The translations under genes and the position numbers were made by a program. Under the pieces are notes generated by a model. That model worked only from the letters and a program-made list of their open reading frames with translations. It did not search any database and was not told where the DNA came from. From Pseudomonas sp. MH9.2 (GTDB lineage Bacteria > Pseudomonadota > Gammaproteobacteria > Pseudomonadales > Pseudomonadaceae), in NCBI RefSeq assembly GCF_034353875.1, contig NZ_CP133784.1, positions 3,438,501 through 3,502,500 of the forward strand: a stretch of DNA of 64,000 bases, written 5' to 3'. Position 1 is the stretch's first letter; every line of letters starts with the position of its first letter. Shown here piece after piece: positions 16,843 to 23,927 of this stretch.

Positions 16843-17043
16843 CTACAGCCGCATTTCCCTGATGATCCGCCGAGGCTCCGAACCCTGCGAGAGCGCACGC
16901 CTGGCGTCCTTGGTGAGCTGGTCGAGTGCCTGGCTCTCGAACTCTTCGGCCATGGCTGCGGCCTTCCTCACGATCAGCAATGCCAGCTCGGGTGGAAACA
17001 CCACCTTGTCGATGGGCAGGTAATCACAGTCAATCACGGACAT
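16843..17043 (-). CDS. Small hypothetical protein
   Basis: A 66-residue protein starting at ATG 17043, preceded by GAGG at about eight bases. It is predicted mostly helical with no membrane segment; the middle (LIVRKAAAMAEEFESQALDQLTKDARRAL) is amphipathic. No family recognised. The gene is bracketed by two related inverted repeats (16752-16774 and 17107-17128), which fits a small self-regulated unit, but whether it is translated remains uncertain. Confidence 0.45.
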   Translation of the reverse strand: MSVIDCDYLPIDKVVFPPELALLIVRKAAAMAEEFESQALDQLTKDARRALSQGSEPRRIIREMRL

Positions 17044-17644
17044 GGGGTGGCCCTCGCAGATGTGGTCGTGCTCAACAGTCGCTGAACAGGCGTTCGATTA
17101 TCTGATAACTACCGTGATCCTGGTAGTTTGCTTGGGGCGTCCTGTCACCTATCGAGGCCGGTTGCGAGCGTCAATTCTCCCTTGACGAGCCCACCGAGAA
17201 TTTTTGACGGGCCGCGCTCGCTGCTACCTCGCTAAATCCTCGCCAGCCCTTACAGATAAAGGCGTCCAGCCAGGCGCTGGCGCATGGTCGTCTGGCAATC
17301 CGTCAAACCCTGTCAAAAATTCCGTCAAGGCTGGGTCAAGGATTTTGGCATTCTTGACGGAGTGCGGCGCTCGGATGTGCTGAGATACTCTGCGCACCAG
17401 GTGTGCCGCTGCTTTCCGGGCAATCGTCTTGCTGAGCCAGGCCACAATCCGTCCAATGCCTGTCCAGAATCCGTCTGGGGTCTGTCAGGGGTATGAGACG
17501 ACCAAGCCTGCTTGTTTGACGGCACTCGCATGGATAAAGCCTCGGACGTCCACCTGGCGCGGGTTTCGTCTCATGCCTGTCTCACATCCGACTACCGTTC
17601 CGTCAAAGCGTGGTCAAAGTACGCTCACTGCCTTGGTCTGATAC
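17044..17644. other. Non-coding region with repeated GTCAA motifs
   Basis: About 600 bp without a supported gene. GTCAA occurs at 17302, 17312, 17323 and 17335 (spacing 10-12), again at 17602 and 17613, and the complement TTGAC at about 17183, 17204 and 17354. An inverted repeat AACTACC/GGTAGTT lies at 17107-17128. Confidence 0.5.
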
Positions 17645-18073
17645 TCATAGAATTTGGCCTCTGCAAAACGGCCAGAATGAGTAAAGCCACGAACCGCCTA
17701 GATCTCCGAAAGCATTCACTAAGGCCCCCACGATGGAAACCACGATTCCGACGGCGACATTGCTTCCGATACGGCGCTCCTCTGCGGTTGTCGTGACCAG
17801 GTCACCACCCTGCAGATCTCCAAGACGTCCGGCCCCCGACTGGGATCGGTAGATTCCATTGGAAAACACAGGTGCCATAGTGAACAGAAGACCAGCCACG
17901 GCAATAACCGCCCCGAATCTGTTGAGCATTGTCCAGTCGCCCTTCCAAATCGAAAGGCCGACACCCGCGATTAACGACACGGCCACCAGCACATAGAGGA
18001 ATGTTCTGTTTGCCAGCCATTGCACCCAGGGGTCAAGCAGGTGGCTGTCCACTCCGTGGTGATTTGCACTCAT
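17645..18073 (-). CDS. Membrane protein of unknown function
   Basis: A 142-residue protein with three hydrophobic segments (FLYVLVAVSLIAGVGLSIW; RFGAVIAVAGLLFTMAPVF; NVAVGIVVSIVGALVNAFG) and a polar loop between the second and third. ATG 18073 follows AAGGAAGGA, a strong ribosome site. No family is recognised. It faces away from the ImmA module, with a 600-bp regulatory and repeat region between them. Confidence 0.65.
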   Translation of the reverse strand: MSANHHGVDSHLLDPWVQWLANRTFLYVLVAVSLIAGVGLSIWKGDWTMLNRFGAVIAVAGLLFTMAPVFSNGIYRSQSGAGRLGDLQGGDLVTTTAEERRIGSNVAVGIVVSIVGALVNAFGDLGGSWLYSFWPFCRGQIL

Positions 18074-18233
18074 TGCGTCCTTCCTTTGCTCGTATGAGCC
18101 CACAGCAGGCCCTAGGTCGCGAATATAGCGTACTCCCATCGTCGTCTTGCCTGATTGTCCTAAACCTTGATGTGTCGCGGATTGCATTTGCCTGGGAAGA
18201 CGCAAAGTTGCCAGTCAAACCACCTGCTTTTGG

Positions 18234-18267
18234 TGGAAACCACAGTGGAAACCAGCGGCTGGCAACC
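18234..18267 (+). repeat. TGGnAACC repeat cluster A
   Basis: TGGAAACC at 18234-18241 and 18246-18253, TGGCAACC at 18260-18267; spacing 12 and 14 bases. Same motif as cluster B (20019-20150) and, in shortened form, cluster C (24296-24536). Confidence 0.7.
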
Positions 18268-18493
18268 ATAGCTTTTGATAACAGGCAGGCTGACCAGGTA
18301 CGCATTAGCTGGTGCGAACCAGAAGTGCGAACTTGCTGCCGGTACGGCTTGGTGAGCGCATACCGAGAGCGCTGTGCGCGAGACGCGTCTATTTACTTTT
18401 TTCCAGATGTGCCAGATTAATAGAGGTGAAGGCATCGGGCGCGAGACTCTCGGCTTTCTCGGTGTAAGAAAAGGCTTACATGGGGAGGCGCGT

Positions 18494-18589
18494 ATGGATT
18501 ACGAGAATGAATTTCTTTGTTGCGTCATGCTCAATGATCATGCAATGTGCCGCCGCTTCTTAATTACGCATCAAACTGGCGTAATTTGA
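18494..18589 (+). CDS. Possible 31-residue peptide upstream of immA
   Basis: ATG 18494 follows GGGGAGG (18482-18488) at a good distance. The frame encodes 31 residues (starting MDYENEFLCC) and stops at 18589, 93 bp before the metallopeptidase gene. Its last codons overlap the 18562-18586 inverted repeat. It could be a leader peptide, a small partner of the peptidase, or chance; only the ribosome site speaks for it. Confidence 0.35.
   Translation: MDYENEFLCCVMLNDHAMCRRFLITHQTGVI
18562..18586. promoter_or_regulatory. Inverted repeat upstream of immA
   Basis: AATTACGC (18562-18569) and GCGTAATT (18579-18586), 9-base centre, about 96 bp before the immA start. Suits a dimeric repressor or an RNA hairpin. 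Confidence 0.5.
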
Positions 18590-18681
18590 GGATAGAAGCG
18601 ACCATCCTTGAAAAACTCATGATCGCACCCATCTGACGGTGTCTTGATAACGCAGCAGAGCAACCCATAGGAGGTTCGGAA

Positions 18682-19212
18682 ATGTCGATTCGTAAAGCCG
18701 TTTCTCTCGCCGAGAAAGCCTTAGGCCTGTCTTGGGATGGCGCGTTGCCTGTTGATCCGCAAGAGATAGCAGAAGACCTGCTGATCAAGAATTTTAGCGA
18801 GTCGGGCGATGACAGTCTTCCTGTCGTGGTTCGTGGTCGCTCGTCCGAGTTCCTTGACGGATGTAGTGGTCAGGCCAGGCTCGCAAAGGACAGTAGCGGC
18901 TACTACTACCTCTGTGAGTACAACAAGGAAGAAATTAGCTACAGGACGCGCTTCACCATCGCTCATGAGCTGGCTCACGTTATGTTAGGCCATGTCCGGG
19001 AAGGGAGGGCTCCAAAGCGAGACAAGTCCTTCAACAACTATAACGATCCAGATGAGGTCGCTGCGAATGCGTTCGCGGCCAACCTGCTGATGCCAGAAGA
19101 TCTTGTGAGAGACCTTTATGGTTCAGCCAGAAATGTGCAGGACTTGGCAGAGGCGTTCGGCGTTTCGTCAGTGGCGATGACTTATCGTCTCAAAAATTTA
19201 GGGATAATTTGA
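18682..19212 (+). CDS. ImmA/IrrE-family metallopeptidase
   Basis: A 176-residue protein of the ImmA/IrrE (DUF955) family. The zinc site HELAH is at residues 95-99 (FTIAHELAHVMLGH), and the third-ligand region DEVAANAFAANLLMP follows at 124-138; the C-terminus (VQDLAEAFGVSSVAMTYRLKNLGII) is the usual helix-turn-helix-like end. Family members cleave a partner repressor (ImmR) or DdrO. No Xre-type repressor is encoded beside it; instead its stop overlaps the start of a membrane protein gene (TGATG at 19210-19214). AGGAGG at 18670-18675 supports the start. Confidence 0.85.
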   Translation: MSIRKAVSLAEKALGLSWDGALPVDPQEIAEDLLIKNFSESGDDSLPVVVRGRSSEFLDGCSGQARLAKDSSGYYYLCEYNKEEISYRTRFTIAHELAHVMLGHVREGRAPKRDKSFNNYNDPDEVAANAFAANLLMPEDLVRDLYGSARNVQDLAEAFGVSSVAMTYRLKNLGII

Positions 19213-19808
19213 TGAGTTCGGCGAATGAAACCGTAGCCCATATTGACCGGAGTAGTGATCGAGACCAAGGCGGGCCTAAAGCGACAGCTCCTCGGGATAC
19301 GGACGATTCTCTTAGTCGAATTACCAACGACACAATGGTGCGGAACGGTCTTGGGCGCGCGCTCACGCTTTGGCTTGCTATCGGAATGGGTGTCTTAGCC
19401 GCACTGTGCATAGGGTTTGCCCTATACACAGGAATGCATTTCCTCTCCAACATTGAAGCAGCTGCTGCGAAAGCCGACGAAAGAGAGCGGAATGTATTTT
19501 TGGCAAATGAAATTGCTAAGGCTGTACGGACTGCGAACCCAGATGCAGTTAAGGTTGAGCTGACGGCTCTCCCAGATAAACCAAAATTGTTCAACAACTC
19601 CGACGCTTTGCAGTTGATGGCGCCTCTAATTCCAGCAACCTTCTCATCTGCACTCGGTTTGATCATCCTAGTAACTTTGACTAGGTTTGTATCAGGCTTC
19701 GTTTTGTCTGATCGTAAAGATCCGCCGAAAGATTCGGACTACGGTGCGATTGCGGTATTGGTGCAAGAAATTGTTTCTGCTGTGAAAGCCATACGTAGCA
19801 AAGACTAG
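19212..19808 (+). CDS. Two-TM membrane protein coupled to the ImmA-like peptidase
   Basis: A 198-residue protein (TTG 19209 would add one residue). It has a polar N-terminus of about 50 residues, one transmembrane helix (LTLWLAIGMGVLAALCIGFALYT), a 70-residue probably periplasmic segment, a second helix (FSSALGLIILVTLTRFVSGFVL) and a short cytosolic tail with an amphipathic helix. Family not recognised. Its start overlaps the peptidase stop, so the two are made together; it may anchor, sense for, or be cleaved by the peptidase. That is inference from coupling. Confidence 0.75.
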   Translation: MSSANETVAHIDRSSDRDQGGPKATAPRDTDDSLSRITNDTMVRNGLGRALTLWLAIGMGVLAALCIGFALYTGMHFLSNIEAAAAKADERERNVFLANEIAKAVRTANPDAVKVELTALPDKPKLFNNSDALQLMAPLIPATFSSALGLIILVTLTRFVSGFVLSDRKDPPKDSDYGAIAVLVQEIVSAVKAIRSKD

Positions 19809-19839
19809 GGCTTGTCTGGACGCTTTCGCGCACTCCAGG

Positions 19840-19873
19840 TGCGTGAAAAGTCTGCGTGAAACACTGCGTGAAA
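19840..19873 (+). repeat. TGCGTGAAA repeats
   Basis: Three exact copies at 19840-19848, 19853-19861 and 19865-19873, spacing 13 and 12 bases. Confidence 0.7.
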
Positions 19874-19899
19874 ACATGCCGATAGGCACTTGACGCGGG

Positions 19900-19972
19900 T
19901 CATTCATGGGGTTATTTCACAAACACGTCATTCGACCTCGATTTGGCGTGTTTTTGCCTCATTCATGGGGTT
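19900..19972 (+). repeat. Pair of 14-bp direct repeats
   Basis: TCATTCATGGGGTT at 19900-19913 and 19959-19972, 59 bases apart. Confidence 0.7.
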
Positions 19973-20018
19973 TGTTTCGCAAGTCAGCTTTCGACCAGTG
20001 AAAAGCACTGCGATACCG

Positions 20019-20150
20019 TAGAAACCTCAGTGGAAACCAGCGCTTTATGAGCCGCGCAAAGTGTCGGCTTTCGGTGGCAACCAGCGTGGCAATCTCACGT
20101 TTGGCAACCGCCCGGACTGGTAACCATTGGTGGTAACTTTGCTGGTAACC
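20019..20150 (+). repeat. TGGnAACC repeat cluster B (probable origin iterons)
   Basis: Eight motifs, all on the same strand: TAGAAACC 20019, TGGAAACC 20031, TGGCAACC 20075, TGGCAATC 20087, TGGCAACC 20102, TGGTAACC 20118, TGGTAACT 20131, TGGTAACC 20143. Apart from one gap of 44, spacing is 12-16 bases. The variable fourth base with fixed flanks argues for protein binding rather than slippage. Confidence 0.75.
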
Positions 20151-20275
20151 GCGATCCAGGTTCGCGCCAGCACTGCGAACCAAAGGTACGAGCTTATAAC
20201 TGGCGCGCCTCTGTCGCGTAGGCGTTGAGGACCTTTCCGCCTCATTGCCTAAGTCATGGCTGGCCCTGGTCTAGG

Positions 20276-20674
20276 CTACAAGATTTTTTTCAGCGTTCCT
20301 TGTGGCATGACTTCTATCACCCTGACGAGCTTTCCGTCGTGAAATATCAGTCTGTATTCGACTGCCCCGGTGTAGCCACCATAACTATTTTTCGCGTTAA
20401 CAGAAGCTATCAGCATGTAGCCTGCGGTCAGTTCGCGCGATTCAAATGCATTCCCTACGTAGTAGCCGCGGTTAACCGTCGAAAATTGATACTGCGCAGA
20501 ATATGGATCTTTAAGGTACAAGCTAAAAAACTCTGTCGCCTTCTTTTCTGCCTCCCAAGAGGCTATGGGCGCGCCGTAGTTAGCGGTGGCAATGTCGTAC
20601 TGGGATGGCGCGGACGCACATCCTGTAAGCATTACCGCTACTAGCAACATTGACCATATCCATCTGTTTTTCAT
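20276..20674 (-). CDS. Small lipoprotein
   Basis: A 132-residue predicted lipoprotein: signal MKNRWIWSMLLVAVML ending in the lipobox LTGC, lipidated cysteine about residue 19. The mature part includes FFSLYLKDPYSAQYQFS and YRLIFHDGKLVRVIEV, a pattern I have seen in small Gram-negative envelope proteins without known function. ATG 20674 follows GGAGGGTGAC; the frame upstream adds only four residues. Confidence 0.7.
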   Translation of the reverse strand: MKNRWIWSMLLVAVMLTGCASAPSQYDIATANYGAPIASWEAEKKATEFFSLYLKDPYSAQYQFSTVNRGYYVGNAFESRELTAGYMLIASVNAKNSYGGYTGAVEYRLIFHDGKLVRVIEVMPQGTLKKIL

Positions 20675-20735
20675 GTCACCCTCCATAGTTGAGCTCCGAC
20701 TCTATCATGTCGCGATGCCATCATTCGGTGGGCGA

Positions 20736-20948
20736 TCACCCTATAAGTTCGCCTCGTGCCTTCTCCTGATCTCGCAATTGCCTTGATAGGTCGCGCATGA
20801 ATGGACGGAACCCTCCTTGCCAAGCATTGCGCGATGATGCTTTCTTACCTTCGGCGGTCGTCGGGCCTGTGCTGTTTGCCCACGGTTGCCAGCTCCGAAT
20901 CATTGCCGATTGCCGTGCTCGTCGCTCGGGTGTCCAGCCGTTGCACAT
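20736..20948 (-). CDS. Small conserved protein with GWTPERRARQ motif
   Basis: A 70-residue basic protein with the motif NGWTPERRARQSAMIRSWQPW followed by STGPTTAEGKKASSRNAWQGG. Many proteobacterial prophage-like regions carry short proteins with this GW(S/T)PERRARQ...STGP.T.EGK...RNA pattern; no function is established to my knowledge. GGAGGC sits six bases before ATG 20948. The gene overlaps the 3' end of the upstream gene by about 100 bp in another frame, an arrangement typical of this pair. Confidence 0.65.
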   Translation of the reverse strand: MCNGWTPERRARQSAMIRSWQPWANSTGPTTAEGKKASSRNAWQGGFRPFMRDLSRQLRDQEKARGELIG

Positions 20949-21465
20949 GTTCTGCCTCCAATAGTTCGTTCTGCGCCTTTTTGGGGTTCCTTGTGCGCAT
21001 GTGCGCGTCGGAACCGCCGTTGTTCACTTGTACGTTTTGACCGATGTTCGCCTGCTTCACGAAAGCAATTTGCTTGGGCGCCTTGAGTTCGGCCAAAGTC
21101 TGCAATGTGGCGCGGCTCTGGTTCTGCGCCCTGAAGGCTAACCGGAAAAGGGTATCGAGATTTTCCATATGCTTTGATTTCATTGCCCGCGTGGCAAGGT
21201 TGGCAAATAGTGCGTCCAGGGTATGGGCCTGAGCCAATAGCATGTTCTCGGCTCGGGTCAGGTCGCCTTTGTTGACTGCCTCGGTCTGTCGGCGCAGCTC
21301 GCGGGCGAGGTCAGTGACGGGCACGTTTACCAATCCGCTGCTGACCAATACAGCCGCGCTAAGGTTTTCCGGCATGACGTGGGCGCGGGCCAGGGTTTGC
21401 CCATGTGTCTCGCTTCCTTCCGGCGTTACCTTCAGCACGTCGGTATTGTCTTTGGGTTCGGTCAT
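20845..21465 (-). CDS. Phage-element conserved protein (AFVKQANIGQNVQVN family)
   Basis: A 206-residue soluble protein from ATG 21465; in-frame upstream starts at 21492 or 21507 would add up to 14 residues, and no clear ribosome site decides. The N-terminal two thirds are helical (ELRRQTEAVNKGDLTRAENMLLAQAHTLDALFANLATRAM), followed by KQIAFVKQANIGQNVQVNNG, a block I have seen repeatedly in small phage-derived loci next to GWTPERRARQ proteins. Function unknown. It lies downstream of the two gpI-like genes in the same orientation. Confidence 0.65.
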   Translation of the reverse strand: MTEPKDNTDVLKVTPEGSETHGQTLARAHVMPENLSAAVLVSSGLVNVPVTDLARELRRQTEAVNKGDLTRAENMLLAQAHTLDALFANLATRAMKSKHMENLDTLFRLAFRAQNQSRATLQTLAELKAPKQIAFVKQANIGQNVQVNNGGSDAHMRTRNPKKAQNELLEAEHVQRLDTRATSTAIGNDSELATVGKQHRPDDRRR

Positions 21466-21576
21466 GGAGTTTGATTCGCGATGGGTGTACATGGCATCGG
21501 CGATCAATGAATGCGACTGCCGATGATGAAAGCCGCCCGAAGACGGCTGCCCTGTGAGGTTGAGTTTCCGGCTTGG

Positions 21577-22197
21577 CTACTGCTTATCCTCGGCAACGAT
21601 GCCAACCGACACGCAAGCAGACCCCACGGTCATCTCGCCGTAGCAGAGCGGAACCGGGTTGCCTTGGGTGGTGGTGTTCTTGATGCCGGAGAAGTTATAG
21701 CTGGGTGTGTTGTTGGCTGATTCGGACGAGCTGAGACCTTTTTGCGTACCAGTCATAATCTGAGCCACACCGCCCATGGCAAGCGACATTCCGATTGATC
21801 CAAAGACAGCACCAGTCGTAGTGCCAAACAGCGACGTAGCACCCGCTCCGGCGGCCAACCCGCCAGAGAAATAGCTTGCCGCCGCTACCAGTGCGATGCC
21901 GACGATTGTTTGCAGTCCGCCACTGTTCTTGCTGCCCTGTACAACAGGAGTAATTCGGATAACCCCATTTCCTGGCGGATCACCCAATTCATCCACGCCG
22001 ATGTTGCGCCCACCGTAGAAAACCGCGAACACAATGCCTTTGTCCTTCGACTCGATCATGTATTGATTGAAGCCTTTGTGAAGAACGCCAAGCGCGCGCA
22101 TAAGCTCCCGGCCTGAGTTAATTGCCAAGTGATGCTCTTTGCCAAAGCGCTTACCTAGCGCTCCGTCCAGGCGGATTTCTCGAATTCGCTCACTCAT
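21577..22197 (-). CDS. Tail-tip assembly protein I-like (lambda gpI family), second copy
   Basis: A 206-residue protein resembling phage lambda tail assembly protein I. It has an N-terminal ubiquitin-like beta-grasp region (about 1-85, ending VIRITPVVQGSK), a glycine/alanine-rich hydrophobic middle (IVGIALVAAASYFSGGLAAGAG) and the family's C-terminal signature NPVPLCYGEMTVGSACVSVGIVAED. Lambda gpI acts with gpK and gpJ when the tail tip is built. None of these partners is encoded here. It overlaps the first copy by four bases (22194-22197). Confidence 0.75.
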   Translation of the reverse strand: MSERIREIRLDGALGKRFGKEHHLAINSGRELMRALGVLHKGFNQYMIESKDKGIVFAVFYGGRNIGVDELGDPPGNGVIRITPVVQGSKNSGGLQTIVGIALVAAASYFSGGLAAGAGATSLFGTTTGAVFGSIGMSLAMGGVAQIMTGTQKGLSSSESANNTPSYNFSGIKNTTTQGNPVPLCYGEMTVGSACVSVGIVAEDKQ

Positions 22198-22814
22198 ACC
22201 TGATCCTCAGCATAAATCCCCGCGCTGATGATCGCGCCTCCCACCCTCCGCTTGCCGTAGCACAGCGGCACAGGGTTTCCGGAAGCGGTAGTGTTTTTGG
22301 CGTTGCCGAATGCGTAGCCCGGTGTGTTCTCGGGCGCAGCGCTGGTTTTTAGGCCGCCAGCTTGAGGGCTGAGCATTTGGATCACGCCGCCAATCGCCAT
22401 GGCCCAACCAGTAGCAGCCATCGCACTTGTAAGCGGTGTGGCCGTGCCGCCTGATGCGGCGGTGATGAATGCAGCCGCGACGATCAGCACCGCTCCTACG
22501 ACGGTTTGCATGATGCCTGCGCGCTTGCTGCCGCATATCACCGGAACGATGCGGATCTCCCTGGCGCCCCCAAGCTTTAGCTCATCCTCACCGACGTTTT
22601 TCCCGTTGCGGAAGATGGCGAACTCCAGGCCCATGGCCTTAGCGTTTGCGAGGTACTTCAAGAAGCCCGGATGGTTTACATCGATTGCCTTCGCAACCTC
22701 ATGCACGCTGCCGGTTGAAAGTTCGTAAATGTGTTCCCGACCGAACAGCTTCGCGGCTGAGCCGCTGAGCAGGATTCGGGTTTTTGGTCTGTATTCGATT
22801 GCTGATGCGCTCAT
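22194..22814 (-). CDS. Tail-tip assembly protein I-like (lambda gpI family), first copy
   Basis: A 206-residue paralogue of the next gene with the same three-part plan: beta-grasp N-terminus (KTRILLSGSAAKLFGREHIYELSTG, ending IRIVPVICGSK), hydrophobic Gly/Ala middle (IMQTVVGAVLIVAAAFITAASGGTA) and C-terminal NPVPLCYGKRRVGGAIISAGIYAED. The two are clearly related but far from identical, so the duplication is old or they were acquired separately. ATG 22814 is the first start. It belongs to the minus-strand operon that begins at alpA. Confidence 0.8.
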   Translation of the reverse strand: MSASAIEYRPKTRILLSGSAAKLFGREHIYELSTGSVHEVAKAIDVNHPGFLKYLANAKAMGLEFAIFRNGKNVGEDELKLGGAREIRIVPVICGSKRAGIMQTVVGAVLIVAAAFITAASGGTATPLTSAMAATGWAMAIGGVIQMLSPQAGGLKTSAAPENTPGYAFGNAKNTTASGNPVPLCYGKRRVGGAIISAGIYAEDQV

Positions 22815-22822
22815 GTTGGCTC

Positions 22823-23203
22823 CTATCTGTTGGCAGTGTTGTGGGTTGGAACTTCGACGCCGATCTGCATAGCCAGCATCATTCGGGATGCCATGGCATC
22901 GTCACGGATTGCCTTTTCTCGGCCAAAATCCGGGTTCCAGGCCCAGCAGTGAGTGGCCTGATAGGCTCGAGCCCCACGGAACGTTCCGCGTAGTAGGTCG
23001 GCTGAGATTCTGGCCTCATCCTCTGTGAAGTAGGGGCCGTCGATAACCACTTTCTGGCCCTCCTGAACATACTGAACATCCCAGACTAAATAGCCGCCAA
23101 CCATGCGAATGTCGCTGGCAAAGTCAGCGGCCTTGCACGCCTCGGCAAAGCGCTCTTTGTGGGTGGGCGGTTGCTGGGCGGTATTGCTGTGTTGGTTTGT
23201 CAT
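22823..23203 (-). CDS. Hypothetical protein of the element operon
   Basis: A 126-residue soluble protein from ATG 23203 (MTNQHSNTAQQPP...). Family not recognised; it contains IRMVGGYLVWDVQYVQEGQKVVIDGPYFTEDEARISADLLRG and several tryptophans. The frame is open further upstream, but that part reads across the 23271-23304 hairpin and lacks a start with a ribosome site. It ends eight bases before the first gpI-like gene, so co-translation is likely. Confidence 0.6.
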   Translation of the reverse strand: MTNQHSNTAQQPPTHKERFAEACKAADFASDIRMVGGYLVWDVQYVQEGQKVVIDGPYFTEDEARISADLLRGTFRGARAYQATHCWAWNPDFGREKAIRDDAMASRMMLAMQIGVEVPTHNTANR

Positions 23204-23270
23204 GCGTACCTCTGGTGCGCCGCTGGCGCTGGTAATGGGCTGATGCCCGGTGGCGTTGCTCTGGTGGTGC

Positions 23271-23304
23271 GCGACACGTTTTGCGTTTGAAGAAAACGTG
23301 TCGC
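23271..23304. promoter_or_regulatory. Perfect 12-bp inverted repeat between operon genes
   Basis: GCGACACGTTTT (23271-23282) and AAAACGTGTCGC (23293-23304), 10-base loop. In the minus direction it lies between the gene ending at 23319 and the gene starting at 23203. Without a T tract it is more like an operator, or an attenuating hairpin, than a terminator. Its left arm extends to a 16-base match with 16802-16817. Confidence 0.6.
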
Positions 23305-23318
23305 GACACGGGAAGGGT

Positions 23319-23927
23319 TTATTTGCCGACGATGCGCAGGTCGGGCGGTAACTTCGGCCCGAACAATTCACCAGGCGCGAACGGATCTGGCAGCAGGTCT
23401 TCCGGGCATTCCTTGATGAAATGGATCATTGCGGCATTACAGGCGCGATACAGCGGGCCACCGGCACCCCATTCGCCGCCGTACCCGGTGGCGCTGTCCT
23501 CCAGTTGGGATAGGTAGGCCACTCCGCGAAGACTGGTGTCACCGTCCTTGTGCGCTTGCTGGCGATGAACCGGGTTGACGCTCATCAGGTCGCACATGCG
23601 GTCGAAGCCCAGCGCATCGGCCAACCCTTCGCGGTCGAACATCAGTGATTGTCCAAACCCAGTCAGTACGCGGCGCGCCCCACTGCGCTCATCTTCTCGG
23701 TGTGCCTGCGCTCGCTGCTCCAGATCTGCAATGGCTTGCCGGGTGAATGGCATAAACGCTTTCAATTTTCCCGCTTCACGGCGCATGGCACGGCGTTCGC
23801 TGTGGATTGAGTCGAGTTGATGAGCAACGACGCGACAAATACGCCGGTTGGTGATGAGTTTCGTGGTGGCGCTGGTGTTTGGCTTCAATCCGATGTTGCA
23901 CAGCGCGATGATGAGGTTCGGCGTCAT
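23319..23927 (-). CDS. Hypothetical protein of the element operon
   Basis: A 202-residue soluble protein. The N-terminal half is helical and basic with a coiled-coil tendency (QLDSIHSERRAMRREAGKLK, TRQAIADLEQRAQAHREDE); the C-terminal half contains RGVAYLSQLEDSATGYGGEWGAGGPLYRACNAAMIHFIKE. Family not recognised. Its start overlaps the stop of the preceding gene by four bases (23924-23927). Confidence 0.65.
   Translation of the reverse strand: MTPNLIIALCNIGLKPNTSATTKLITNRRICRVVAHQLDSIHSERRAMRREAGKLKAFMPFTRQAIADLEQRAQAHREDERSGARRVLTGFGQSLMFDREGLADALGFDRMCDLMSVNPVHRQQAHKDGDTSLRGVAYLSQLEDSATGYGGEWGAGGPLYRACNAAMIHFIKECPEDLLPDPFAPGELFGPKLPPDLRIVGK

Larger units (their letters stand above)
18074..18681. 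other. Regulatory and repeat region upstream of the ImmA module
   Basis: Holds three TGGnAACC repeats (18234-18267), a possible 31-codon reading frame (18494-18589) and an 8-bp inverted repeat (18562-18586). The promoters of the flanking divergent genes must lie here. Confidence 0.5.
19809..20275. other. Non-coding region with three repeat families
   Basis: No gene is supported. It holds TGCGTGAAA x3, TCATTCATGGGGTT x2 and eight TGGnAACC-type repeats, listed separately. Such density of short direct repeats with near-helical spacing is typical of plasmid or satellite replication origins. Confidence 0.6.

Noticed and set aside
17224..17445. 73-codon minus-strand frame in the GTCAA-repeat region
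   Set aside because: No ribosome site, no family, and it runs across the repeated motifs; treated as non-coding.
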